A stretch of 64,000 bases of DNA from an uncultured Pseudomonas sp. (GCF_946885955.1 NZ_CAMPHI010000002.1:1-64000); one strand, 5' to 3'. Counted from the stretch's first letter, positions 7,809 through 16,098 are shown. The notes: a model not told the origin generated them from the letters alone. Numbers and translations: made by a program.

Positions 7809-8603
7809 CTATTCCCCGCGCCCTCCGTCACGTCGCAACAGCCCGTCGTTGAGCCATTGGCGTAACCAGGTCGCCGCCTGTAAGGCGGCCTGCTCGCCAT
7901 ATTCGTCGAGTTGCGAGCAAAGTTCGCCGAAACTCCAGCCTTCCTCGGCCATCCCACGCAGGGCGGCGGCTTCGGCGCAGTCCAGGCTGCGGTAGCGGCT
8001 GACCAAGCCATCGCGCCAGATCAGGCACAGTTGTTCCTGCGCCAGGGCCTGGCTGCCAGGGAAGGGCGCCTGGTCCTTGATCGCCCGCCACAGCGCCAGG
8101 CTGTTGAAGCGACAGGGCCGCGCCTGCACTGCGGGGAGGTAGCGCAACTGCAGGGTCGGCCACTCCTCGGCCGGTAGCTCGGCCATCTGCGCCAAGCTCA
8201 GCGGCTCGCCCGCCGGTGCGTCGAAAGCCAGGGTGAAGGCCCATTCCAGGCGCGCCAGCTCGCTCAGCGGCTGCGCCTGTTCGGGTACCAGAAAAGCGTC
8301 GATGAAACTCGCCAGCTCGGCACCCAGCCAGCGCAGGCTGAAATGCCGCGAGGGGTGGGCGTCGATATAGGCGAGGGCGAGGGCGTCGAACTCTTCGTCG
8401 CCGAGCCAGCCGTGCACTGCCGGATAGTCGCCGCGCAGCGCCTCGAGCAAGCGCGCGCGGTAGGCGTTGTGGTAAATCGCCAGGCCTTGTTCGACGCCCA
8501 GCCCGGTGCTGCCGAGCAGGCTGTCACGTAGCGCCGGCGTGGGCGTCGCGTCCGCCCCCAACAGGTAAGCCTCGACCTCACGCTGCCAGTCGTTCAGACG
8601 CAT
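7809..8603 (-). CDS. bufC: HvfC/BufC-type partner protein of a MNIO enzyme
   Basis: A 264-residue protein with the HvfC/BufC N-terminal (former DUF2063) domain: WQREVEAYLL, then the characteristic GLAIYHNAYRARLLEALRGDYPAV at about residues 38-61 and the following WLGDEEFDALALAYI. In bufferin and methanobactin-like systems this partner binds the precursor peptide and presents it to the MNIO oxidase. It overlaps bufB by 10 bases, indicating translational coupling. The gene name follows the bufferin operon layout (bufA-bufB-bufC). Confidence 0.8.
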   Translation of the reverse strand: MRLNDWQREVEAYLLGADATPTPALRDSLLGSTGLGVEQGLAIYHNAYRARLLEALRGDYPAVHGWLGDEEFDALALAYIDAHPSRHFSLRWLGAELASFIDAFLVPEQAQPLSELARLEWAFTLAFDAPAGEPLSLAQMAELPAEEWPTLQLRYLPAVQARPCRFNSLALWRAIKDQAPFPGSQALAQEQLCLIWRDGLVSRYRSLDCAEAAALRGMAEEGWSFGELCSQLDEYGEQAALQAATWLRQWLNDGLLRRDGGRGE

Positions 8604-9439
8604 GCCGAGCCTTCGCCAAGCGCCACCGCGGCAAAGCCACGGGCTTTGTTCAGTTCGTCGAGCAATTCATCCAGCGGCGGGTAATGGTCGTCGCGTTCAA
8701 GCAGCGTCGAGACCATGCCGAGGTGGCCCAGGGTACGTTGATAGAGCTGCCAGACCGGATCGCAGACCGGTTGGTCGTGGGTGTCGATCAGGTAGCTGCC
8801 GTAGTCACTGTGCCCGGCCAGATGCAACTGACGCACGCGCTCGGCGGGCAGACCACTGATGAACTCCCAGGGATCGAAGCCATGGTTGCGCGCGCTGACA
8901 TAGACGTTATTGACGTCGAGCAGCAACTCGCAGCCGCTGAGTTCGCTGAGCGCGGCGAGGAATTGCCATTCGCTGAACTGGTCGTCGGCGCTGCGCAGGT
9001 AACTGGAAACGTTCTCCAGCACCAGCGGCCGTTCGATCACGTCCTGCACCTGACGTACCCGCGCGGCCACATGCTGCAGGCTTTCCTCGGTGTAGGGCAA
9101 CGGCAGCAGGTCGTGCAGTTGGTGGGCATTGCCGCGGCTCCAGCATAGATGGTCGGAGATCCACTTCGGCTGAACCCGCGCGGTCAATTGTTTGAGGCGT
9201 CGCAGGTATTCGCGGTCCAACTCATGGGGGCCACCGATCGACAGCGACACGCCATGCATCACCAGCGGATAGTGCTCGCCGATGGCATCCAGGTAGTAAA
9301 GGGCCTTGCCGCCCTCAACCATATAATTCTCGGAAATGATTTCAAACCAGTCGACCGCCGGGCGCTGTTCGAGAATGGCCTGGTAGTAGGTACTGCGCAG
9401 CCCCAGGCCAAATCCCAGGTGGTGGTGTTCAGTCGACAT
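8594..9439 (-). CDS. bufB: MNIO (DUF692) family iron oxidase, BufB-like
   Basis: A 281-residue protein of the multinuclear non-heme iron oxidase family (HvfB, BufB, MbnB, TglH). Features seen are LGFGLGLRSTYY at the start, DWFEIISENYM, a histidine in VMHGVSLSIGG, the acidic motif LENVSSYLR, LLLDVNNVYVSA and HLAGHS, which together provide the usual His, Asp and Glu iron ligands. The family oxidises cysteines in small precursor peptides to heterocycles. Here the substrate is probably the Cys-rich peptide encoded 57 bases upstream. The gene is followed by bufC with a short overlap. Confidence 0.87.
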   Translation of the reverse strand: MSTEHHHLGFGLGLRSTYYQAILEQRPAVDWFEIISENYMVEGGKALYYLDAIGEHYPLVMHGVSLSIGGPHELDREYLRRLKQLTARVQPKWISDHLCWSRGNAHQLHDLLPLPYTEESLQHVAARVRQVQDVIERPLVLENVSSYLRSADDQFSEWQFLAALSELSGCELLLDVNNVYVSARNHGFDPWEFISGLPAERVRQLHLAGHSDYGSYLIDTHDQPVCDPVWQLYQRTLGHLGMVSTLLERDDHYPPLDELLDELNKARGFAAVALGEGSACV

Positions 9440-9496
9440 GCTCGGCTCCTGATGGTCGATACGGGGCGATCGCGTAGTGCGACCGCCCCAGTTCGA

Positions 9497-9751
9497 TTAT
9501 TCGCCGACAGTGCCTTTGGCGGCGTTGCACTCGGCCAGGCTCATTGCCTTGAAACCGTGGCCTTTGCAGGACGCCTGGCCTTTGCAGGCGTTTTCCGCGG
9601 TTTTGCAGTCGTTCTGGCCTTTGCACGAGGTCACGCCGTAGCAATGCACCTGGGCTTCTTCGGCCACGACAGTGGTGCTGCTCAGGGCAGAGAACAGGGA
9701 AACAGCAGCGAATGCGATGGCAGCGCCAGTAGCGGTGGTTTTGCTAGTCAT
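9497..9751 (-). CDS. bufA: Bufferin-type precursor peptide (DUF2282), secreted
   Basis: An 84-residue peptide. The first 30 residues form a signal peptide with a hydrophobic core (GAAIAFAAVSLFSALSS) and an A-containing cleavage region. The mature part has six cysteines at 37, 43, 49, 56, 62 and 75, several in C-K-G repeats, as in bufferins. Bufferins are ribosomally made, modified by BufB with BufC, exported and used to bind copper. The ATG at 9751 was chosen over an upstream in-frame start because it has GAGGA 6-10 bases before it and puts the signal peptide at the N-terminus. It heads the operon bufA-bufB-bufC. Confidence 0.85.
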   Translation of the reverse strand: MTSKTTATGAAIAFAAVSLFSALSSTTVVAEEAQVHCYGVTSCKGQNDCKTAENACKGQASCKGHGFKAMSLAECNAAKGTVGE

Positions 9752-10190
9752 GGGAATATTCCTCGGTAGTCTGATTGCGCCGGTCGAATAGGTTGTTTTG
9801 CGTGCCGGCATTCAACTAGAGCGACGAAGCCTAGCGGCGTTACACAACCGCGCAATTTATTTTTCCCTCGTGCGAGCGCCGGCAAAAAACAGCGCGGCTC
9901 GATCTCGCTGCACTCCAGGCGCTGCTCGACCTTCGTGCACGGCCGTCTTGCACCAAAACACCTCATCAGCGATCCGACGCACCTCGCCGTCGCCAAAGGC
10001 CGCCTAAATCGACGCTCCGGGTTTTCGCTAAATCCAAGCGATATCAATTACTTGAATCCATTGCACAGCAACTGGCACAGCTCCTGCTCCGGCCTTGGAC
10101 GAGTGGCTTTGCCACCCATGCCATCAGCGCAAATGCACCTCATTGGCGCATCGCCGATACAACCAGCGCAACCACACAAGGAGCCCCCTC
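9752..10190. other. Intergenic region without a recognised gene
   Basis: About 440 bases separate the divergent bufA and cynS genes. I see no convincing coding frame, RNA gene or repeat. It must hold both promoters. AAGGAG at 10178-10183 is the cynS ribosome binding site. No metal-responsive operator was recognised. Confidence 0.6.
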
Positions 10191-10631
10191 ATGGATAAAG
10201 CCAGCATGCAAACCGCCATCCTCGCCGCCAAAGGCCGCCTCGACTTGAGCTGGGCCGAGATTGCCGAACAGCTCGGCATGTCGCCGGTATGGACCACCTC
10301 GGCCTGCCTGGGCATGAACAGCATGCCGGCAGAGCTCGCCGACAAACTATGCGATCTGCTGGAGCTGCCGAGTGAAGTCAGCCAGGCGCTGCAGGCGTTC
10401 CCGCACAAGCATTGGGACAAGGCGATCCCCACCGATCCGCTGATCTACCGCTTCTACGAGATGATCAATGTCTACGGCGACACCATCAAAGAACTGATCC
10501 ATGAGGAGTTCGGCGACGGCATCATGAGCGCCATCGACTTCAGCATGGATATCGCCCGCGTAGCCGACCCCAAGGGCGACCGTGTGCAGATCGTGCTCAA
10601 TGGCAAGTTCCTGCCTTATCGGAGTTGGTAG
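10191..10631 (+). CDS. cynS: Cyanate hydratase (cyanase)
   Basis: A 146-residue protein with an N-terminal helix-turn-helix-like domain and the C-terminal cyanase domain. The catalytic triad of the E. coli enzyme (R96, E99, S122) aligns with R87 and E90 in YRFYEMINVYG and S113 in GIMSAIDFSMD, all shifted by nine residues because the N-terminus is shorter. It converts cyanate and bicarbonate to ammonia and carbon dioxide. The ATG at 10191 follows AAGGAG by seven bases; an upstream in-frame start was rejected as lacking similarity. No cynT or cynX neighbour is present, so it is a stand-alone cyanate detoxification gene. Confidence 0.95.
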   Translation: MDKASMQTAILAAKGRLDLSWAEIAEQLGMSPVWTTSACLGMNSMPAELADKLCDLLELPSEVSQALQAFPHKHWDKAIPTDPLIYRFYEMINVYGDTIKELIHEEFGDGIMSAIDFSMDIARVADPKGDRVQIVLNGKFLPYRSW

Positions 10632-10714
10632 GAGGCAGCGCCGCGGCCTCAGGTGAAAATCGCCGGCTAACCGGCTAGGCTCCTTGGGCGAATACGCCAA
10701 CCAAGGAGTAAAAG

Positions 10715-11107
10715 ATGGGTAGTCCGCAAGTCTGCTCGGGCGCCACCATGAGCTGCAGCTTCGGCGTCGCCCCCGCGGTGCTCAATGTGTTGCCGACCAA
10801 TTGCACCATGACGGCCAGCATGCCGGCGGCGAACATTATGGATTACATTCCGCTGGTCAACATTCCCACGTTCGGCATGTGCCAGAGTCCGGCCAACCCG
10901 ACCGTCGCCGCGGCCACCGCTGCGGCGCTCGGCGTGCTCACACCGATGCCCTGCATCCCCGCCACCGCCAGCCCCTGGATACCGGGCGCGCCCACGGTGC
11001 TGATCGGCAAGATGCCGGCGCTGGATGCCAACTGCACGCTGATGTGCAGCTATGCCGGGGTGATCACCATCACCTACCCCGGCCAGGTGCAGATGCTGAT
11101 TCCCTAA
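10715..11107 (+). CDS. PAAR-like protein (DUF4280), possible T6SS spike tip
   Basis: A 130-residue protein with a glycine- and cysteine-containing N-terminus (VCSGATMSCSFGVAPAVLNVLP), then MPAANIMDYIPLVNIPTFGMCQS and the PW.PGAPTVLIGKMPALD segment, which is the DUF4280 PAAR-like pattern. Such proteins sharpen the VgrG spike of type VI or related contractile injection systems. The start is preceded by AAGGAG. It lies near the T6SS locus but on the opposite strand and separated by the convergent MORN gene, so the link to the VgrG at 11800 is likely but not proven. Confidence 0.8.
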   Translation: MGSPQVCSGATMSCSFGVAPAVLNVLPTNCTMTASMPAANIMDYIPLVNIPTFGMCQSPANPTVAAATAAALGVLTPMPCIPATASPWIPGAPTVLIGKMPALDANCTLMCSYAGVITITYPGQVQMLIP

Positions 11108-11225
11108 CCGACGCGCACCGTCGAATGAGCGCAGCGATACCCATCGCACTCAACGCTGACAAAGAAGGTCCGTAGTGTGGATCGGGGCGCGTAGCTGGCG
11201 GCTTTTTCATCCAGCAACAGGATGC

Positions 11226-11774
11226 TCACGCCTCAGGCGCCTGGGTTAGCCGTCGCCACCACCAGGCCAGGCGCGAGATCGGTTTACCCTCTTGATCCAG
11301 CGGCCGGCCGTCCTTGCTGAAGCGTTGCTCGGCCTCGGCGACCAGGCCCTGCTGGAACAATTGCCGCCAGGACAATTGCGCGTCAGGGTGAAAACGCTGT
11401 TGCAGGCCGTGCAATTCGCCGGCGTGATAGCGCTGCCACTCGGCCAGGGTGCCATCGGCGAAAAAGGTCTTCACATCGCCGTGCAGCAAGCCGACGCGGT
11501 AGTTGGCCTGGCGCTGCACCCAACCCTCGGGCGCGTAGTAGGTCGCCGGGCCATGCAGTTTGCCGTTCTCGTAATTCATCCGCGCCATCGGCTTGCCGTT
11601 GGGATAGAGCAGCGCGAATGGGCCGTGCAGCACGCCCTGACGATAACTCAGGCTGGCCTGCGGCCGGCCCTCCTCGTCGACACGCAGCGGGCCGTTCAGA
11701 TTGCCGTCCTGCAGGGCGCCGCGCAGCTGGCGATCGCCACGGTGGAGGTTGAAGGTGCCGTTCGCGCCGCTCAT
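11226..11774 (-). CDS. MORN-repeat protein (YwqK-like) downstream of vgrG
   Basis: A 182-residue soluble protein made of repeated MORN_2-like units: LNGPLRVDEEGRPQASLSYRQ, LHGPFALLYPNGKPMARMNY, LHGPATYYAPEG, LHGDVKTFFADGTLAEWQRY and LHGLQQRFHPD. Database members are often called YwqK antitoxins. It begins 25 bases after the vgrG stop in the same direction and is probably co-transcribed. In T6SS loci such proteins may be adaptors or immunity proteins, but its real role is unknown. No signal peptide is seen. Confidence 0.75.
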   Translation of the reverse strand: MSGANGTFNLHRGDRQLRGALQDGNLNGPLRVDEEGRPQASLSYRQGVLHGPFALLYPNGKPMARMNYENGKLHGPATYYAPEGWVQRQANYRVGLLHGDVKTFFADGTLAEWQRYHAGELHGLQQRFHPDAQLSWRQLFQQGLVAEAEQRFSKDGRPLDQEGKPISRLAWWWRRLTQAPEA

Positions 11775-11799
11775 GTCGGTGCCCGCTGTTGGCTGATCA

Positions 11800-13806
11800 T
11801 CAGTTCACCTGCACCAGGCCGCCCTTGATGGTCAGCATGCCGCCGCCGTCCACCGTCTGCTCGGCGCTGGCCTTGTTGATCAGGCTGACGCCGCCGTCGT
11901 TGGTCAGGGTCGTACCCGCCTTGTTGTCCAGGGTGGTGCCGGCCTGATTGGTCAGAGCGGTGCCGGCCTTGTTGGTCAACGCGGTACCGGCCTGGGCGGT
12001 GAGATTGGCATCGCTCTTGGCGGTGAAGTCGCCGCCGCTTTGCAGGGTCAGGGTGCCACTGACCTTGATGGTCAGGTTGCCGTCCACGGTCAGCTCGTAG
12101 TTACCGGCGACCTTGTGCGTATGGTTGCCGCCGGTGCTGTGGGTCTGGTCGCTGCCGACGGTCACCGTGCGGGTGTCGGTCACGTCAAGGGTATCGCTGC
12201 CGGTCTCGATGGTCACGGTGCGGCTGCCTTGCTCCAGGGTAATGGTCTCGTCGCCATCCTTCACCGTGCGGGTGCGCGCGTTCTGTACCGTCAGCGTCTC
12301 GTCGTGGCCGACGGTGGCGGTGGTGTCGTTGAGTACGTTGATCTTGAAGTCCTTCTGCGCCTGCAGGAACACCTCCTCGCTGTCCTTCTTATCCTCGAAA
12401 CGCAATTCGTTGAAACCACCGCCGCCCTTGCTGGAGTTGGTCTTGATTCCCGATTGGGTCTGGTTCGCCGGCAACTCATAAGGCAGCGCGTTATCGCCGT
12501 TGTATACGCAGCCGGTGACCAGGGGCCGGTCCGGGTCGCCATCGATAAAGGTGACTATCACCTCCTGACCGATACGCGGGATGAACTGCATACCGAAACC
12601 CTTGCCGCTCCAGGGCAGCACCACGCGTACCCAGCAGGAGCTGGCCTCGTCGTTGGCACCGTCGCGATCCCAGGGAAACTGGATCTTGATGCGGCCGTAT
12701 TCGTCGGTCCAGATTTCCTCGCCGGACTTGCCGACGACGATGGCGGTCTGGGTGTGCATGCGTGGTTTGGGCGTGGTGCGCGGCGGCCGGTAATTGGTGC
12801 TCTTGGGGATCGCCTCGAAGCGATTGCGGTAATGTTCGTGGCCAGCCTCGTGGCTGACCTGGGTCACAACCCACTCGATATTCGCCGAGTCGTCCTCGTG
12901 GCCGCTCAGGGTGAAGCTGTGCCCCGGCACCAGCCAGCGGCAATCGCTCTCGCCGATAAAGCGGCTTTCCTGGCTGCGCAGCGCGTTCACCCGCATCGTG
13001 CCGAGGGCATCGCCGCGCGCTTTGGCGGTATAGCCGCCGGGATGCTCGTAGACCGACAACGGCCCGGCGACCGCCTCGGCCTGACCGTAGAGCGAGGTGG
13101 TCGGCGTGGTGAATTCGTAATCGGTGGCGCGGTAAACACCGGACACCGCCTGCCGACAGATCTGCCCCGAGCGGATGCCATGCAGTTCGCGCTCGCCCAT
13201 CTGCTGGCCGAAATATTGAATGGTGGTGGCATTCGGGCAGGGCGGAAAAGCGTCGTTGCTGTCGCCCAGTACCAGGGTATGGGTACCGTCGGCATGGGTG
13301 AAGAACCAGAAAATGCCCTCTTCCTCCAGCAACCGCGAGACGAAGGCAAAGTCCGTCTCGCCGTACTGCACACAATACTCGCGCGGCGTGTAGCTGCCGG
13401 TCAGCTGCAGTTCGTAATCGCTGAAACCGTGCTCGTCGAAGATGCTGGTGACGATGTCGCTGGTCGCCAGGTTCTGGAACACCCGGTTATTGCTGGCCAG
13501 GGTCAGCCACCACAGCCAGGGCCGCAACAGCAGGTTATAGCGCTCGGCCGTGGCATCGCCCGGCAACTGACGAATCTCCGCACAAAGCGCATCGATCGGC
13601 CGCTGCATCGCGTCGTTATGCAGGGTCGCGGTCAGGTGCGACGCCACTGCATCGGCCAGGGTCAAGGCCGTGGCGCTGTAGCCGTGCAGGGTCAGGCTGC
13701 CGAGGCTGTTCAACGCCTCCTCGCCGGACAGGTGCTCCGGGTAGAGGTCGGTCAGCGCTGTGGCGGTGAGGGACAGGCTGGTAGTGGTGTCGGTGGGGCG
13801 GGTCAT
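11800..13806 (-). CDS. vgrG: Type VI secretion spike protein VgrG (TssI)
   Basis: A 668-residue VgrG. The N-terminal half carries the gp27-like pattern, including REYCVQYGETDFAFVSRLLEEEGI (about residues 145-168). The GEEIWTDEYGRIKIQFPWDR segment and SSCWVRVVLPWSGKGFGMQFIPRIGQEVIVTF mark the gp5-like OB fold. The last 130 residues are short repeats (TLTVQ, TNKAG, TNQAG) that form the beta-helix needle. No extra effector domain follows it. The ATG at 13806 was chosen over a TTG 12 bases upstream because GAGGG precedes it at good distance. Cargo genes lie immediately upstream and a MORN gene downstream, all in one direction. Confidence 0.96.
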   Translation of the reverse strand: MTRPTDTTTSLSLTATALTDLYPEHLSGEEALNSLGSLTLHGYSATALTLADAVASHLTATLHNDAMQRPIDALCAEIRQLPGDATAERYNLLLRPWLWWLTLASNNRVFQNLATSDIVTSIFDEHGFSDYELQLTGSYTPREYCVQYGETDFAFVSRLLEEEGIFWFFTHADGTHTLVLGDSNDAFPPCPNATTIQYFGQQMGERELHGIRSGQICRQAVSGVYRATDYEFTTPTTSLYGQAEAVAGPLSVYEHPGGYTAKARGDALGTMRVNALRSQESRFIGESDCRWLVPGHSFTLSGHEDDSANIEWVVTQVSHEAGHEHYRNRFEAIPKSTNYRPPRTTPKPRMHTQTAIVVGKSGEEIWTDEYGRIKIQFPWDRDGANDEASSCWVRVVLPWSGKGFGMQFIPRIGQEVIVTFIDGDPDRPLVTGCVYNGDNALPYELPANQTQSGIKTNSSKGGGGFNELRFEDKKDSEEVFLQAQKDFKINVLNDTTATVGHDETLTVQNARTRTVKDGDETITLEQGSRTVTIETGSDTLDVTDTRTVTVGSDQTHSTGGNHTHKVAGNYELTVDGNLTIKVSGTLTLQSGGDFTAKSDANLTAQAGTALTNKAGTALTNQAGTTLDNKAGTTLTNDGGVSLINKASAEQTVDGGGMLTIKGGLVQVN

Positions 13807-13853
13807 TACATCCCTCAAAGAACGGCTTGCTGATTAATAAGCTCTTCTCGCAC

Positions 13854-14423
13854 TTACTGATAATCGAGCTCATGAATCGTTGTATCAGAGTTTCCATTCT
13901 GATAATAAAAATTCCACTTGGAAGTGAAAGGCCACGACCTTGCGACATACTCGCCCCATAGTACCGCCTCCGCGTAAGGCCCAGCATGCGTATACGCTGA
14001 TGCCCGATTGATCGCGATTACATTGTATTTATCCGCGGGCAATAACCAAGACACATTGGTGCCATAGCGAAAAAGATCATCCTGGGAGAAAACCGGATTA
14101 TGATTTCCCGAAGTGTATAAATTGTAGTGTCGAACCCTGACGAAGCCACCAAAATTTTGCACACCTACGCAACAACCACTCAAATTTGCAGTTAGGAACA
14201 AACGAGGATTTTGCCCCAGCGGAGGATCAGGAAGGTCAATAAAATAGCCGGTATCAGGATCCCATGGAAGATAATATGCACTATTGGCATTTCCCGGCAT
14301 AGCAGCAAGCACACCTTCCATTACATCAGCATCAAGATTGAAATTTACTATGCCGACATGGGCATTAGGGATATTGGTTGGCCTCAGATGTTTATTTCTT
14401 TGCTCAAGTATTTCTTTCAACAT
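13854..14423 (-). CDS. Candidate BLF1/CNF1-like glutamine deamidase, T6SS cargo
   Basis: A 189-residue protein (191 if a TTG six bases upstream is used). Its central region reads YLPWDPDTGYFIDL, then LFLTANLSGCCVGVQNFGGF and VRVRHYN. The LSGC motif with a histidine 15 residues after its cysteine (C86 and H101 in the longer numbering) is the catalytic arrangement of CNF1 (Cys and His 15 apart) and of BLF1 (12 apart), which deamidate host glutamines in Rho GTPases and eIF4A. An LPW and a ThrLeu-type strand before LSGC also resemble BLF1. It lies between other cargo-like genes and vgrG. The family link is by motif only; activity and target are inference. The gene is AT-rich with no clear ribosome binding site. 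Confidence 0.6.
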   Translation of the reverse strand: MLKEILEQRNKHLRPTNIPNAHVGIVNFNLDADVMEGVLAAMPGNANSAYYLPWDPDTGYFIDLPDPPLGQNPRLFLTANLSGCCVGVQNFGGFVRVRHYNLYTSGNHNPVFSQDDLFRYGTNVSWLLPADKYNVIAINRASAYTHAGPYAEAVLWGEYVARSWPFTSKWNFYYQNGNSDTTIHELDYQ

Positions 14424-14556
14424 GATCAAATACCGTTAAATTAGCAACTATCGAAATCGAGAAGTTTTTTCTTACCGAAAACCATCACCCCACTTTTTTC
14501 TTTATTGATTTATAACGAATTCACTGCTGCCATCGACAGGTTACCCGTGCACGGCC

Positions 14557-15402
14557 TTATATAGGAAGAATGTGCAACACCTTAGTGGAAAAGGCATTGG
14601 GCGCGCGCCAGTTTCCGGCGACAACATCGTGACTGCGCGTAAAGCCGATGCGGGCCGCGCGCAGCGTACGCGTGCAGTCTGGACAACAAGGGCGTGAGAC
14701 ACCGAGGCTCAGCTCCTCCGTGTTGTCTATAACTTTTGGCAAGCAGTGATTTACGATCTGCATTTCTGCGTGGGCCTCCGCATTTGCGACTGCCGTAGTC
14801 GGGTCGATGCTGGGTCCAATGATCTTGCAAAACCGGATAGCCTGCGCACGCGCGCGGTCTTCCGAAGAACCGCTAGCACGAACATCTGCCAACTCGGTTC
14901 TCAACGCCGCGCCCAACAAAGCGATGGAGACATCCGGAAAATTGCCGAAGCCGATGTAATGGAAGCTTTTCGGGGACAGTTTTGGCACTCCCACGATATC
15001 CCGGCGCTTGAAGTTGCAGGCGATATAGAGCGTATCACCCGTGAGCGCGACGGCAGTCGTATCCATATCTATTTCAGATGGCTGCAAATCGGCGCGAATC
15101 AGCACTTCGGGCGTAGCCTGGCGCTCGCCCGTGGGCGTGCCGGGCGACGTCAGGGGTTGGCCTGGAGAATGAGATTTAATGGGCAGGGCTGCTGCGGCGC
15201 GTGCCGACTCAAGCCTATTCACTAGTGCATCCTGTCGGGCGGTAATGGCCGCGGGTTTGGGAACGCCCTTCTTGAGCTCTGCCGGGTCGTACGGCATCTG
15301 GGCCGCAATTTCAATGTGACAGGCGCTATAGAGCAGCGCCATCACCGTTTGCGCAATACGATCCTCAAAGGAAAGAGCCAACAAGTCGCTATAGGTCGTC
15401 AT
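14557..15402 (-). CDS. Putative zinc-dependent deaminase toxin, T6SS cargo
   Basis: A 281-residue protein. The first 100 residues are a Pro/Ala-rich, probably helical leader. The C-terminal third has a cytidine-deaminase-type zinc signature: HAEMQIV (His about 211, Glu about 213) and RPCCPDC (cysteines about 239-243), with beta-strand segments such as TAVALTGDTLYIACNF before it. Deaminase toxins with this layout act on nucleotides, DNA or RNA. It is in the row of small genes between clpV and vgrG. A GTG three bases upstream is an alternative start. No immunity gene is adjacent; the substrate is unknown. Confidence 0.65.
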   Translation of the reverse strand: MTTYSDLLALSFEDRIAQTVMALLYSACHIEIAAQMPYDPAELKKGVPKPAAITARQDALVNRLESARAAAALPIKSHSPGQPLTSPGTPTGERQATPEVLIRADLQPSEIDMDTTAVALTGDTLYIACNFKRRDIVGVPKLSPKSFHYIGFGNFPDVSIALLGAALRTELADVRASGSSEDRARAQAIRFCKIIGPSIDPTTAVANAEAHAEMQIVNHCLPKVIDNTEELSLGVSRPCCPDCTRTLRAARIGFTRSHDVVAGNWRAPNAFSTKVLHILPI

Positions 15403-15510
15403 CACCTTTCCCCTTCATGATTTTTTAGCCAAATATATGTGCGTAAATTAGTTACAAGAGAGCGATTTTATTTAGCTGAAGCTGCCTTCTCTTTCCTTGC
15501 TCTGTGGGAA

Positions 15511-16098
15511 TTATAATATTTTTGTTTTTTTGAGCCTGGGCTCCATCTGACGTCCAAACGTAGTCTTGCGCAAGGTCTTCTTTTTATTTATCAGAGGCCC
15601 CTGATTATTTAAATTTGCCAGATAATGCACATACCAATTTTCAGGACGATTAACCAACCAGTTATGGCAGTTATGACATGGGGTCAAATCAATATAAATA
15701 TGATAATTCCCGTTATAAGCAAAAAATGCCTGACCACTGGCAACTGCTATACGAATGGCGGTTTGCTCGGCATGCTCCTCAAGTAACGAGCTCGAAAAAG
15801 GCCGCGTTGGTGCGATATTCAAATGGATTGCATTAAAACTCGGATCAAGCCCTTGATAGAGACGGGACGATCCAAACAATACGGAAAAATTCAAAACACC
15901 AATGTTTACATGCTCATATGGCCCACCGATCTGAATGGCTACTGCGGCATTACAAGAGTTATAACTAAGGCCGAGACCTATTTGCCCCAGAGTCTGTATG
16001 GAATGCATCAAGGATCTTGTGCAGAGCGCACTTCCGATTTGTTCTTCCACAGTCGCTGGAGCAAATAAGTTGACCATTTGCATCGCCACTATTGTCAT
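15511..16098 (-). CDS. Second putative zinc-dependent deaminase, T6SS cargo
   Basis: A 195-residue protein with the deaminase signature EEHAEQTAIRIAVASGQ (His109, Glu111) followed by IYIDLTPCHNCHNWL (Cys141 and Cys144), the H-A-E and P-C-x-x-C zinc and proton-transfer motifs of the cytidine deaminase-like fold. Preceding strands (VAIQIGG, HVNIGVLNFSVLF) fit the same fold. The tail is basic (KKKTLRKTTFGRQMEPRLKKTKIL), suggesting nucleic acid contact. The ATG at 16098 is preceded by GGAG. It shares little with the neighbouring deaminase beyond the motifs, so the two are separate families or distant relatives. Confidence 0.65.
   Translation of the reverse strand: MTIVAMQMVNLFAPATVEEQIGSALCTRSLMHSIQTLGQIGLGLSYNSCNAAVAIQIGGPYEHVNIGVLNFSVLFGSSRLYQGLDPSFNAIHLNIAPTRPFSSSLLEEHAEQTAIRIAVASGQAFFAYNGNYHIYIDLTPCHNCHNWLVNRPENWYVHYLANLNNQGPLINKKKTLRKTTFGRQMEPRLKKTKIL

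Noticed and set aside
11860..12020. Tandem repeats in the vgrG 3' end
   Set aside because: The repeated TNKAG/TNQAG units are the normal beta-helix needle of VgrG and not a separate repeat element.
12040..13833. 597-codon forward frame opposite vgrG
   Set aside because: Antisense to the clear VgrG sequence, no domain and no ribosome binding site of note.
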